From the NCBI GenBank assembly GCA_031216915.1, contig CM062296.1, positions 661,603,838 through 661,667,837 of the forward strand: a DNA stretch of 64,000 nucleotides, given 5' to 3'. The position numbers and the translations under genes were made by a program. This document shows positions 1-9,753 of the stretch, piece after piece. The notes beneath the pieces were generated by a model. That model saw only the letters and a program-made list of their open reading frames with translations. It was not told the DNA's origin and ran no database searches. The DNA is from Pictodentalium vernedei (Eukaryota > Mollusca > Scaphopoda > Dentaliida > Dentaliidae). How positions within the stretch are numbered: position 1 is the stretch's first letter; every line of letters begins with the position of its first letter.

Positions 1-312
1 GGTAAATGGTTGTTTCCAAGCACAGTGTATGCAACTTTGTTCAACCGCCTTTCAAGCAGAGTGATTAAGCAAACCGAATCAAATTACAGTCATATTCTGA
101 AGTGCATTACAATCGATTTTATTGATTAAAAACGCTGGGAAATGAAAAAGAGCGTTATGGCTTTGCAATTGGAGAATACCAACAATGCAAGGGAAGAGAA
201 AAGAAAATTCCTGATTTCTTTTTTCTCAGCCAGGTTTGGGCGGAATCCTTCCCTCGTTAACCTATCTGTGTTTTTTTTCTTTCATTTCACCTATAACACA
301 GAAAACGGCAAA

Positions 313-382
313 TCGTCCCCTGAGTTCCAATGTGTTCTATGTGCCAGCAGGCACATAGAACATTTTGGAACTCAGGGGACGA
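313..382. repeat. Short near-perfect palindrome
   Basis: Arms of about 33 bp (left 313-345, right 350-382) pair over nearly their whole length round a 4-base loop. They begin TCGTCCCCTGAGTTCC and end in its complement. No target-site duplication is clear. It is probably a small fold-back element. Confidence 0.7.
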
Positions 383-794
383 AATGTTGATGCTTAAAAT
401 GGCAAGTTCTGATGGAAAATGTGAAATGAATTACATAATAAAACAGGGTTCTCCCAATGTGCAAAATATTTTTAAAATTGATTGTCAAAACAGGCAACAT
501 TTACACTAACAGCTGGAAAAAATTATTAGCTATGAAGAATTTTAGTGAAAAATTTCACCAGAAATCGAAATTTCAGTTAGATTTATTGGCATTTTTTAGC
601 GGGGAGGAAGCGCGGAACATTTTCTGTTTTCACGGATTTGTCCGCATTTAATAAGACAATCAAACCAATCGCCTTAGGTAAGATAAGATTTATTTAGCAA
701 ATACACTAGAACAAAGGCAGATTGATTCGTTCATACAAAATCGTCATGAAACATACTCAGAAAGTCAGAAACTCAGAAAGTCACTTGACTAAAC
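383..794. other. No feature recognised
   Basis: AT-rich sequence. A 64-codon frame at 457-651 has no recognisable motif and is probably chance. Confidence 0.5.
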
Positions 795-801
795 TCTTGG
801 T

Positions 802-1014
802 GTGAAATGTAAACCTTTTGATAAATTGATTAAGCCTATTTTATTATATGGTTACGAGATATGGTCCCCTGACCTTAATACTCCTTTTGAGGACACTACA
901 GCCTGTGAACAAGTCCACTTGAAATTTTGTAAACAAATATTAATGTTGAATAGAAAAGCATCTAATCACGCAGCACGAGGAGAGTTGGGTAGATATCCAA
1001 GCGGAGTATCGTAG
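802..1014 (+). pseudogene. LINE reverse-transcriptase C-terminal fragment
   Basis: The 70-codon frame contains FDKLIKPILLYGYEIW followed by VHLKFCKQILMLNRKASN and RGELGRYP. This order is familiar from the region after the reverse transcriptase core of apurinic-endonuclease-type LINE ORF2 proteins (Jockey/CR1/RTE-like). The core YADD motif, the endonuclease and the 3' end are all absent, so this is a short dead fragment. The frame stops just after the recognisable part, and a pbA MITE begins about 60 bp downstream. The LINE clade cannot be assigned from so little sequence. This is a family-level recognition by eye, with no alignment run. Confidence 0.6.
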
Positions 1015-1077
1015 CAAACATCAAAATATCGACAAGCAACTGTTTCCTATGATTGCACTAGGTGCAGTATGAGTTAA

Positions 1078-1317
1078 CCCTTTACCTAACATGAAAAGCA
1101 GACGACACTTGCAAAAAAAATTCTTGAATAACTAATCTGTTTTTATTTTTGCCTCACAAACATAGTTTATGACCCTTCATTTGAACGAGCTCGACGTCTC
1201 GTTCCAATGAGAGCTATAACCTATATTTTTGAGACAAAAAATGAAAAATAATGACAATTAATTGGCGATTTTTGAGAATAGCGCTGGCCAGTTTTGGCCG
1301 TTACATTGGGTAAAGGG
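1078..1317 (+). mobile_element. pbA MITE copy (TTAA target), diverged
   Basis: Ends are CCCTTTACCTAACATG and TTGGGTAAAGGG, flanked by TTAA at 1074-1077 and 1318-1321. The arrangement of CCC-type inverted ends and a TTAA duplication is typical of piggyBac-like elements. The central palindrome (GAACGAGCTCGACG..) is decayed here and both arms carry mismatches. It has no coding capacity. Confidence 0.88.
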
Positions 1318-1471
1318 TTAACTCTGCAGCTTGAAGTTTCGATATTCTCACATCACTGAGCTGAGCACGAACTGTTTACTCATTATTTTGTCCATATCCA
1401 CCAATCAATACACGAAAAACGCCAATTAATGTCTTTCAAATCAATTATTGCTCCTTGACACAAAGGTTGTT

Positions 1472-2107
1472 ATAAGTTATCTCCGCCAACGCGTATGGTA
1501 TATGGAGATTTAATACCTGGATGACGGTTTTTTAAACACCGAGCCGCAGGCGAAGTGTTTAAATGAGACATCCAGGTACGAAATCTTCATATACCATACA
1601 TGTCGAAGATAACGTTTTTGTCCCGTTTGAAACACAATAGAAACATAGCGGAATCAAATTTGTGGACGCGTTTGTCACACTCCGCATCAGTTTGACCAAA
1701 CTCGTGATACTGAAGTGACTATAATTTTAATTTAAAAACAATTGTTTAAAAAATCGATAATGCAGATCGGGGGCTATTTTGTTGACAGATTTGCTCTTAT
1801 TTTATTTTTCTCAAGTTACTTGATTTAACTATTCGACAATTTAATTTATAACAGCAAAATATGATGGAATTGTCTGAAATCTGATGATATTTGTGACTGT
1901 TTTCAGATTTGTTTGGTTCGATTTTATATCGAGGCGAGCGAAAGCGAAAAGCTTTCATTTTAACCATCTACCCCGATGTTTCGTGTGCCCTTATATCCTG
2001 GTTGTTGCACGCTCTCATGTACCTTGGATGTTAGGTGCGCCCTTTGCCATGGCTATTTGTCCTATGCATTCTGGCCAATCACAAGACAGAATTTATCGGG
2101 ATATAGG
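1472..2107 (+). repeat. Interspersed repeat H, copy 1
   Basis: Colinear over about 640 bp with 12343-13010. It opens with a fold-back (TATCTCCGCCAACG.. near 1480, complement ending near 1612) whose loop contains GAGCCGCAGGCGA. Non-palindromic sequence follows, ending near TATCGGGATATAGGG. Small differences throughout indicate old divergence. No protein motif was recognised in either copy, so it is probably a non-autonomous element of unknown class. Confidence 0.75.
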
Positions 2108-2225
2108 GGCAAGAGTCTTTATTAGAGCAAGCCTTACGAGTTCGTTCCAACAAGAGATCATAAGCTATGTGATGAAAGCATGAATGGAAGAAAAGAGTGT
2201 TAAAGTATTTAGGAAATATATTGTA

Positions 2226-2411
2226 CAGTACAACCACTGTGGACTGGTCGTAATCCACGCGTGAGCAGTGATGTCCACGCATGCGTTTAGCGGGTAATAA
2301 AAATCATTATCAGCAACATTTTAATTAATGAAGCATCGTGTTATACCCGGTGCTTCTTAATTGATTTTTGATGATTATTCCTATAATTAGTGTCTGCAAT
2401 CAAATATTTTT
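2226..2411 (+). mobile_element. tcC MITE copy, 3'-truncated
   Basis: Matches the left three-quarters of the tcC family: TACAGTA..GTGGACTGGTC, then the GTCCACGCATGCGTTTA block, the degraded AAGCATCGTG hairpin and CCTATAATTAGTGT. The right end (CCACGGCGGCC..) is missing. The Tc1 element starts about 20 bp further on. Confidence 0.75.
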
Positions 2412-2430
2412 CAGCATCAAATCACATTGT

Positions 2431-2460
2431 ATATACTTTCCCAAAAAAGAAAGTGTGCAT
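2431..2460 (+). repeat. Left terminal inverted repeat of Tc1 element
   Basis: Starts ATATACTTTCCC and ends AAGTGTGCAT. It pairs with 3923-3952 with one mismatch (T/C in the TTTCCC / TCTCCC stretch). Confidence 0.9.
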
Positions 2461-2740
2461 TGCAGAAATTGATCAAACTCCAAAAAAATAATTTCGTAGG
2501 TGCAAAGAGTGTTAATCTGTTCATGAATAAGTTATATTGAACACAAAAACAGCTTTCCCCGTTAAAATTGCATTAACGTTAAATGACGTGCTGCACGTTT
2601 GTGAAAAGGCATGTTTTGCACGTGGAGAGTCTGAAAATTCATGCAGCAGTGTGAATCCTTGGGTATTTAAACACTAAAGTAAGGCCTTCCTATCGTTCAC
2701 ATTCAAACTTGCTCTGCTGTTAAAACGACTCCACACTTGC

Positions 2741-3749
2741 ATGCCAAGATTAACAATGAATCAACGTCTCCTTGCCCTGGGTATGATTAGAGCTGGCAGA
2801 ACACACAGAGAGGTTGCCCAGCATTTGAATTGCTACCGTAACACTGTAGACAGGCTAGTCCATCGACATGCACAACATGATGACGTTCGAGACCGACCCC
2901 GCTCCGGGAGACCCCGAGTTACCACCCCTGCACAAGATCGGTATATCCGTGTCGTCCATCTCCGGAACCGGCAACAAACGGCAACGACGACAGCCAGGAA
3001 CATCCCTAACCTGAGACGGATACATCCTCAAACAGTAATCAACCGGCTGAGAGAATACGGCTTACGTCCTCGAAGACCTGCAATTCGTCCGATTTTGACG
3101 TTACGTCATCGTCGTGCTCGACTGCAGTGGTGTAGACAACATCTCAGGCATCCCTTACACTGGTGGCGACGTGTTTTATTCACAGATGAATGTCGTTTCC
3201 ATCTTTCATCATCAGATGGCCGTCAGAGAGTATACAGACGTCGAAACGAACGCTACGCATGCGTCATGGAGCGAAGCCGTTATGGGGGAGGGTCTCTCAT
3301 GGTGTGGGGTGGCATCACTGCCCTTAACAGAACTGAGCTGGTCATTATTGATGGCAATCTCAATGCACCCAGATATCGTGATGAAGTGCTTACACCTGTT
3401 GTTGTCCCATTTCTGCAACGTCACGGCCCCGGCGTCATTCTACAGCAGGACAACGCCCGACCCCCACGCAGCTCGTGTTGTTCAACAGTATCTGCAGCAA
3501 CAACAAGTAGATGTTCTTCCCTGGCCCGCAAATTCGCCTGATATCTCACCTATTGAGCACGTATGGGACGAAATGAAACGTCAGCTACGCCGGCTTCCCC
3601 ATGCACCGTCAACGCTTGTGGAACTCCAAAGACAGCTTTTCAGAATATGGAACAACATCCCACAACACTTCCATGCTAACTTGTTCGCTTCCATGAGGCG
3701 TAGATGCACAGCAGTAGTCGATGCAGACGGAGGTCATACCAGATATTGA
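2741..3749 (+). pseudogene. Tc1-like transposase, one frameshift
   Basis: Encodes a DD34E transposase, which cuts and pastes the element at TA sites in the nucleus. The first frame (2741-3541) opens with MPRLTMNQRLLALGMI. It has an N-terminal helix-turn-helix region (about residues 5-55), an arginine-rich GRPR-type linker (RPRSGRPRV), a second DNA-binding segment, then the first catalytic Asp in FTDECRFH, the GGGSLMVWGGI block and the second Asp in QQDNARP. The frame is then lost. The sequence continues one base out of phase with HAARVVQQYLQ, SPDISPIEHVWDEM (third catalytic residue E, 34 residues after the second D) and a C-terminus ending GGHTRY. The shift lies in the C5 run at 3461-3465: one extra C explains it. 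Without it the protein would be about 335 residues, normal for the family. The earlier of two nearby ATGs was taken as the start. It is non-functional unless the C-run is a sequencing error. Confidence 0.92.
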
Positions 3750-3922
3750 GTGTGTGACTTTTGTGTTTGACCCTTAGTGTCTTTGACTCTCCATGGCACC
3801 AAGAGTATTCGTCGTAGTGTAATGAAATTTCTCGTGTTGATCACTAATTGATTCATCTGTGATTGAATAAAATTTCCATGAATGAAAATGATATATATTT
3901 TTTTTTTAGTGTTATTTTTAGC

Positions 3923-3952
3923 ATGCACACTTTCTTTTTTGGGAGAGTATAT
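3923..3952 (+). repeat. Right terminal inverted repeat of Tc1 element
   Basis: Ends GGGAGAGTATAT and is the complement of 2431-2460 at 29 of 30 positions. About 170 bp separate it from the transposase stop codon. Confidence 0.9.
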
Positions 3953-4070
3953 GAAGTGTAAAGGAATTAGCCGAATCACAAGTATTAAAACTATTTTTTT
4001 ACTTCATTTTTTCTTTCAAATCATAGCTCGGTGTTACGAGCTTGCTCTGATAAAGTAGTATATTGTTTTT

Positions 4071-4311
4071 CCCTTTACCCAACGAATCGCCCGCATCCGC
4101 CCGCGTAATATGCAAATTCAGCAGTTGAAAAAATATTATTTTTCGAAAAATGTCAACAAAACCATATCATGTGACCCCTCTTTGGAACGAGCTCGACGAG
4201 CTCGTTCCAAAGAGGGGTCACATGATATGGTTTTGTTGAAATTTTTTGAAAAAATTTTAAAAATGATATTTAAAATAATAAATTTTGATATCGTCTGCGT
4301 TGGGTAAAGGG
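4071..4311 (+). mobile_element. pbB MITE copy 1
   Basis: Begins CCCTTTACCCAACGAATCG and ends CTGCGTTGGGTAAAGGG. The flanks are TTTT and ATAT, so the TTAA duplication has decayed or was lost. The central palindrome (about 4150-4245) is nearly perfect, and the variable stem position is T on the left and A on the right (CTCTTTGG / CCAAAGAG). Confidence 0.87.
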
Positions 4312-4431
4312 ATATGCAAGAGTTTAGACGAAAACGTTTTACTTGAAGAATATTAGTACTGTTGTTTTCAAATATCGTTAGATAAAGATTTAATTCCGTA
4401 CATTTTGGCGTATCATTTGGGTCAAAATCTA

Positions 4432-5026
4432 TTTTCATCGCGATGGGATTAAAATACACGTCCGACACCCATTTATACGTCGGACGAATAAAGTACAAGT
4501 CAGACGTGTAAATTGCACATTGGACGTGGATTATTTTCCAGGTGCGTTGCTATTTTTACAGGTGCGCCTACATTCGAAAATAGCGTTGCAACGATAAAAT
4601 CCAGGTGCACCGATAAAAAAAATGCACGTCGGACGTGTATTTTGGCCAAAATGTTCGCTGGACTTGTATTTTTACTGAAAAATGTTCATCCAACGCGTAT
4701 TTTTCGTCGCGATGAGATTGAAATACTCGTCCAACGTGTATTTTGTTATAGATGCATCTGGATTTTACCGTTACAACGCTGTTTTGGAATGTAGGTGTAC
4801 CTGTGAAAATTACAAATGCGTCGCTATTTATTGTTTAGAGAAATCTCATGGCGATTAAAAATGCACGTTGGACGTGCATTTGCACGTCGGACGTACAAAT
4901 TACACGTTGGACGTGTTTTTTTTTCCAGGTGCATCTCTATTTTTGCCAGGTGCACCTACATTCCAAAATAGCGTTGCAACGCTAAAATACAGGTGCATCG
5001 CTAAAATGCACGTCGGGAGTGTATTT
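4432..5026. repeat. Cluster of ACGTCGGACGTG-like boxes
   Basis: About a dozen variants of ACGTYGGACGTG or its complement occur in under 600 bp, for example near 4459, 4476, 4625, 4727, 4864, 4885, 4904 and 5010. They alternate with CAGGTGCACC and GCGTTGCAACG segments in direct and inverted copies. Blocks near 4540-4660 and 4925-5026 are direct repeats, and the block near 4745-4810 is inverted. It lies exactly between two pbB MITEs. No coding potential was recognised. Confidence 0.7.
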
Positions 5027-5029
5027 TAA

Positions 5030-5271
5030 CCCTTTACCCAACGAATCGCCTGCATCCGCCCGCGTAATATGCAAATTCAGCAGTTGAAAAAATATTATTT
5101 TTCAAAAAATTTCAACAAAACCATATCATGTGACCCCTCGTTGGAACGAGCTCGTCGAGCTCGTCCGAACGAGGGGTCACATGATATAGTTTTGTTGAAA
5201 TTTTTTGAAAAATTAAAAAAAAATGATATTTAAAATAATAAATTTTGATATCGTCTGCGTTGGGTAAAAGG
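5030..5271 (+). mobile_element. pbB MITE copy 2
   Basis: Flanked by TTAA at 5026-5029 and 5272-5275. Ends are CCCTTTACCCAACGAATCG and TTGGGTAAAAGG. It is in the same orientation as the copy at 4071. The palindrome core is CGTTGGAACGAGCTCGTCG.., with a small lesion in the right arm (GTCCGAACG). Confidence 0.9.
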
Positions 5272-5445
5272 TTAATCTCATCGCGATGAAAAAGGACTTT
5301 TATGGAACATCATAGTACATGCTGCTGGCGGATATTCCTACCCAGGACTCAAAATCTGTTGCCACTCAAATAATATAATTTGGGCCCATTTAACCAAATT
5401 TCGCCCTGTAAATTGAATAGACTTTTTGCCCAATGATTTCTTGCG

Positions 5446-5612
5446 TTATTTATTTATTGGAGTTTAGCGACGCTTTCGACTGTCAGGGTCACCTCATTTC
5501 AGACAGCTTTACGGGTGGGGGAAGCCGAAGCCGAAGTACCCGAGAGAACCACCGAGCAGCAGTGAGCAACTGTCAGACTCCCCAACGTACTAACTCTACA
5601 CAGGCAGGGTTT
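5446..5612 (-). mobile_element. SINE 3' fragment
   Basis: On the minus strand it ends in a short AATA-type tail (TTATTTATTTATT on the plus strand). It carries the shared SINE body: CCGTAAAGCTGTC, the CGGTGGTTCTCTCGGG block and CCCTGCCTG. The polymerase III head is missing, and an AGCCGA triplet duplication interrupts the body. Confidence 0.75.
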
Positions 5613-6473
5613 TTTCTTGAGTTAAACTTGGATAACTTTTTCATATAATTTAGTCATGGCTGTTGTGAAGCAGCTATAACTCGATTTGGTGAAAATATTT
5701 TGAAAATACTCAGCGGGTTAAAGTTAACTATCGCCGTATAAACTAGAGGGTGTGGTTATGACTGAGAGCAGGTCATAAATGATATATACCCTGTTCCATT
5801 ACCGCTTGAACGAGAAAACTCACAAAAAATGTTATGTACTGGATAAAAATGGATAATGCAGTCGATAATTTTATTTGCATGATTTGTTTGATCAATCGAA
5901 GATATTTGAGACCCTTTTCTGGACATTAACTATTTTACAATGTTTTAAAAACCACTCTATCTCTCAGTACATATGTGCTCCTTTACGTGTTGGTAAATTT
6001 AGAAGGTTTGGCAGAGCTGTTTGAATTTTTATTTAGCGCGCGTGCGCACGCATTACTTGGGATACGCTTGACAGAGTTAATGCGGCATTCAATTCTCAGG
6101 AAGATTCAATTAATTGACTTGGGAAACAAATAAAAAACGGAACCAAATATATACTGGATCCATTTACATGCGGAATTCGTTATTACTTCTCGTTTTCATT
6201 TTTACTTTTACATTTCTTATACATAAATTGTTTCTATATTGCGCAAGCATAATAAGCTGGCATAAACATTTCTGTATTTTATGGCGTGCGTCAGTATTTT
6301 GCCGCCATGTTTGCAATACATTCTATCCAAACATCCTAGGGACATTTTTAGAAGAAATTGCGATGTCACTTGGGTTGGTTCCTTTTACCAAATCACGATA
6401 CTCTCGTAAACGCGCAGGATTCAGAAGTACAGATTAAAACAACACATGTGATGCAATATATAGAGGATATGGG
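5613..6473. other. No feature recognised
   Basis: The longest frame here (6114-6437, 107 codons) has a hydrophobic stretch (LLLLVFIFTFTFLIHK) but no family signature. It is most likely chance in AT-rich DNA. Confidence 0.5.
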
Positions 6474-6599
6474 ATGAGTGTTTTTTTCATATAATATTTA
6501 TGAAACGAGTCAAGAATTTTCCGTTTTGGCCAGCCTCTGGCGAGCCCAAACGGAAAATTCAGACGAGTTTCATAAATATTATATGAGAAAAACACTCAT
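6474..6599. repeat. Fold-back (long palindrome)
   Basis: Arms of about 55 bp: ATGAGTGTTTTT..TTTATGAAACGAG and its complement, ending AAAAACACTCAT. They enclose a loop with CCAGCCTCTGGCGAGCCC. There are a few mismatches. It resembles the other fold-backs with GC-rich loops in this window (42116, 54578). Confidence 0.8.
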
Positions 6600-6663
6600 T
6601 TCATATTCTATTTGTCATATGACACACACACGCACAAATTAGCCACTTAGTATGACTTTTTAA

Positions 6664-6872
6664 CCCATCACCTAACTTCAGTTGCAAACGGCACTAGGAA
6701 CAAACATCCTCGTATAACTAAACATTTTCATTTTTTGCTTCCAAAACAAAGGTTATGATCCCTTGGAACGAGCTCGTCGAGCTCGTTCCAATGAGGGGTC
6801 ATAACCTATGATTTGGAAGCAAAAAGTGAAAATATAAAAAAAATGAATTGCGTGTTTCTTGTAGATAAAAGA
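6664..6872 (+). mobile_element. pbA MITE copy, diverged
   Basis: Flanked by TTAA (6660-6663, 6873-6876). The ends have drifted (CCCATCACCTAAC and GTAGATAAAAGA), but the core GGAACGAGCTCGTCGAGC is intact. The left arm has lost a few bases next to the core. Confidence 0.75.
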
Positions 6873-6931
6873 TTAATACAATATAACCCACCCTAAATAG
6901 GACAGATAACGTAAATTCTCCCTACTGAAAT

Positions 6932-7105
6932 TATGCAAATGTGACCCAGTTGTATTTTGTTTAGCCAATCAAATTGTCCAGTTTTGAAATTGACCAATGA
7001 AAGCACCCAACTCTAATTATGCAAATTATGAAAATGTGGCCCAGTTGTATTTTGTTCAGCCAATCAAATTGTCTAGTTTTGAAATTGACCAATGAAATCG
7101 ACGGA
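6932..7105 (+). repeat. 95-bp tandem duplication with octamer and CCAAT boxes
   Basis: Two units about 95 bp apart each contain ATGCAAAT, CCCAGTTGTATTTTG, GCCAATCAAATTG and GACCAATGAAA. ATGCAAAT is the POU/octamer sequence, and CCAAT boxes are common in animal promoters. No gene follows that I can identify, so a regulatory role is only a possibility. Confidence 0.6.
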
Positions 7106-7756
7106 AGGCTTTATTTATCACTGATTAATATGAAAACAAAATATCAAATGTTTTAAAGTGAACAAAACGGACGGGTCATATGATAAAAGAGTGTTTTGCG
7201 AAGTAAACTCCGTTGTGCCGATTGGCAATGCATATTTTAAAGGTTTTTTTTCAATATTGAACATATGATTTCAATTTCCAATCCATATTCACTTTCAAAT
7301 CTCTAAATAACGTTTTTGAGGAATCAGTCAAATTTCAAGAATGAGATATGGAACACGACCGATCAATTAAAAAGCAAATATAACTTCGGAGGAATGTTGA
7401 CTATGTCAAGAAATTTAATCTTTGTGGACAACAGGTCGATAAATACTCCATTGGAAAAAAAGCCCGTGAAGTCAAATTTTATCGGCCGAGTTCGGAAAGA
7501 GATTTTTAACTGAGATTCAACGTATTCACTGTTATCAGTATTCGTGTTGTCTTGTTCTGCTACCTCCAAACTTTGAATAAACATTCCGGTGGCCAGGGCA
7601 AGGAATGCGATGACTTAAGAATTCAAATTACGTATTTCTGTATTAGAGGTATTTTTTGAAACCATTTTTGTTATGATACATCCACCCTCGATTAAATGAG
7701 ATGAGATACCTGTGTGAAGATTTTCCACCAATTTGCGATATGTCTGCAGCCTACAT
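7106..7756. other. No feature recognised
   Basis: Short overlapping frames on both strands (7316-7584) carry no recognisable motif. Confidence 0.5.
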
Positions 7757-7760
7757 TTAA

Positions 7761-8003
7761 CCCTTTACCCAACGAATCGCCCGCATCCGCCCGCGTAATA
7801 TGCAAATTCAGCTTTTGAAAAAAATATTATTTTTCAAAAAATTTCAACAAAACCATATCATGTGACCCCTCGTTGGAACGAGCTCGTCGAGCTCGTTCCA
7901 ACGAGGGGTCACACGATATGGTTTTGTTGAAATTTTTTGAAAAATTTGAAAAAACTGATATTTAAAATAATAAATTTTGATATCGTCTGCGTTGGGTAAA
8001 TGG
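7761..8003 (+). mobile_element. pbB MITE copy 3
   Basis: Flanked by TTAA (7757-7760, 8004-8007). The ends are canonical for pbB and the palindrome is nearly exact, with G/C at the variable stem position (CTCGTTGG / CCAACGAG). It is the cleanest pbB copy. Confidence 0.93.
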
Positions 8004-8007
8004 TTAA

Positions 8008-8910
8008 GCATTCTGCTTGATCTTTTGTGTGGAGAGGTGGGAGGTACATTTCCAAGTTTTTTCGAATGGAGCTCTTAACCTTCAAAGTGCTGTATGAATA
8101 GGCTTTATTTTATTTTTTTGTTTGGGAATGTTTTTGTGTGGTAGGGTGCCCTATCAAGTGTTTTCGAATGACGATATTAAACTCCATAGTTTTGAACCCT
8201 ATTTAATAAACTTGAAATTATTTAAAAATAATTTATTGTGAACAACCAGTCACAATACTTTGAGATGTGGTATTCATCTTCTTTTAGTGAGAGAGATTCA
8301 ATTTTGTTAACCGAATGTTTCTTGTTTATGTTCTAATACGAAGAGATTGCATGATATACGCACAAACATAAGGAATAAGAGTGTTTCATGGGCATTTTCT
8401 CGCGCGCTTGTGCTTGTACAAAACGTTTTCCTGTATTTCTATTGAACAGTAAGTGACAGGAGATTTTGCACGATAGAGAGACAAAGTTCTGATTTGAAGT
8501 GTAATATTTTAAGGCAGTTGAGTATTCTGTGTTTCTCTACCAGATTTTGTTTTGTTATTTTTTGACAGAAATGCAGAAGGAGTGAACGCATTCTGTCATC
8601 CAAAAATTGAGAAGTCTGAAGCTTCTGTCTGAAGTATTTTTCTCATCGGCAGTTGCAGATGTGTGTACAACAGCAAAACAGAAGAGAATGACTTCGTGAA
8701 AGTCTCTTTTTAGAATCTTCTAACGCAGTACTGATTATGAAACAAGAGTGATGGTCTTCTTAAAACAGACAATCATGTTTTCCAGTTCAGATAATACTTT
8801 ACAATAAAACTTTTAATTGGCAATTGATATCGGCTTGACATACTTATAATATTTATACAATAAGAAATAAATCCACAGATATAAATTGACGTTGGACTAG
8901 AAGTTAATGG
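8008..8910. other. No feature recognised
   Basis: AT-rich sequence without long frames or obvious repeats to other parts of the window. Confidence 0.5.
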
Positions 8911-8914
8911 TTAA

Positions 8915-9130
8915 CCCTTTACCTAACACGAAAAGCAGACGACACTTGAAAATATAATTCTTGAATAACTAATTTTTGGACTTTTTGCGTCAAAACCATA
9001 GCTCTTTCCAATGAGGGGTCATAAGCTATGGTTTTGAGACAGAAAATGAAAAAAAAAATAACAACGAAAATTGAATGGTGATTTCAGTGAATAGCGCTGG
9101 CCGGTTTTGGTCGTTACGTTGGGTAAAGAT
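8915..9130 (+). mobile_element. pbA MITE copy with deleted left arm
   Basis: Flanked by TTAA (8911-8914, 9131-9134). Termini are typical (CCCTTTACCTAACACG, GTTGGGTAAAGA). The left half of the central palindrome is gone: AACCATAGCT runs straight into CTTTCCAATGAGGGG. The loss looks like hairpin-mediated deletion. Confidence 0.87.
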
Positions 9131-9134
9131 TTAA

Positions 9135-9753
9135 AGTAAAATGTACACACGTGTCTTCTTTCTGATACGTCCATGGTTATAAACTATTATATCAAGTTAA
9201 CAGGGCTGTGGTCACAGTTAGCAGAGAAAAGGACAGGCTATACGAGCAGTTATAATGCACTTCCCCGCCCATCGCAAAATATAGTGAAAACCATAACTTC
9301 TGGAATGATACAAGCATATTGTTTCTTATTGTTGTAACACTAGATTGCTGCAGAAGCCTATTTAAAATCCATCATGATCCCATAAAAAAACTATTCATAG
9401 TGTAAACGACCCGGCAGGGGTTAAAATGAAAGGAGGACCCCCTCCCTACGTTAGCATAAGGCCGTGCAGATAGCATGTCCAAAGTTTAGGGAAATCGGTT
9501 AGCATTTTGCAGAGATATACGGAATAAATGAGTCTATAAATATCATATAAAATGGGTATTTTTTCTCTGGGACGAACTATATACAGATTCTTGAACACAG
9601 TTTCCCGGCTGCATCTTCGCTGAGAGATCCCGTCTGGAAAGAGTCATTTATTTGTGAACTGTGTTTGTGGCTTGAAAAAAACAAATTTTCACGTTGCAGA
9701 GCGTCGCAGAGTTATGATACTGCTGAGTTCACATAATTGGAACTTGAAGCAAT
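9135..9753. other. No feature recognised
   Basis: No convincing coding or repeat structure was seen. Confidence 0.5.

Larger units (their letters stand above)
2431..3952 (+). mobile_element. Tc1/mariner element, nearly complete
   Basis: Thirty-base terminal inverted repeats at 2431-2460 and 3923-3952 match at 29 of 30 positions (left starts ATATACTTTCCC, right ends in its complement). They are bounded by TA dinucleotides as expected for Tc1/mariner. The transposase gene fills most of the interior. TIR identity and a single coding lesion suggest a fairly recent arrival compared with the other elements here. Confidence 0.9.

Noticed and set aside
4136..4498. 120-codon minus-strand frame
   Set aside because: Crosses the pbB palindrome and its flank; the mirrored SLERARRARSKEG peptide appears in both strands because the DNA is a palindrome.
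6114..6437. Small membrane protein
   Set aside because: One hydrophobic stretch in AT-rich DNA is expected by chance; no start context, splice pattern or homology seen.
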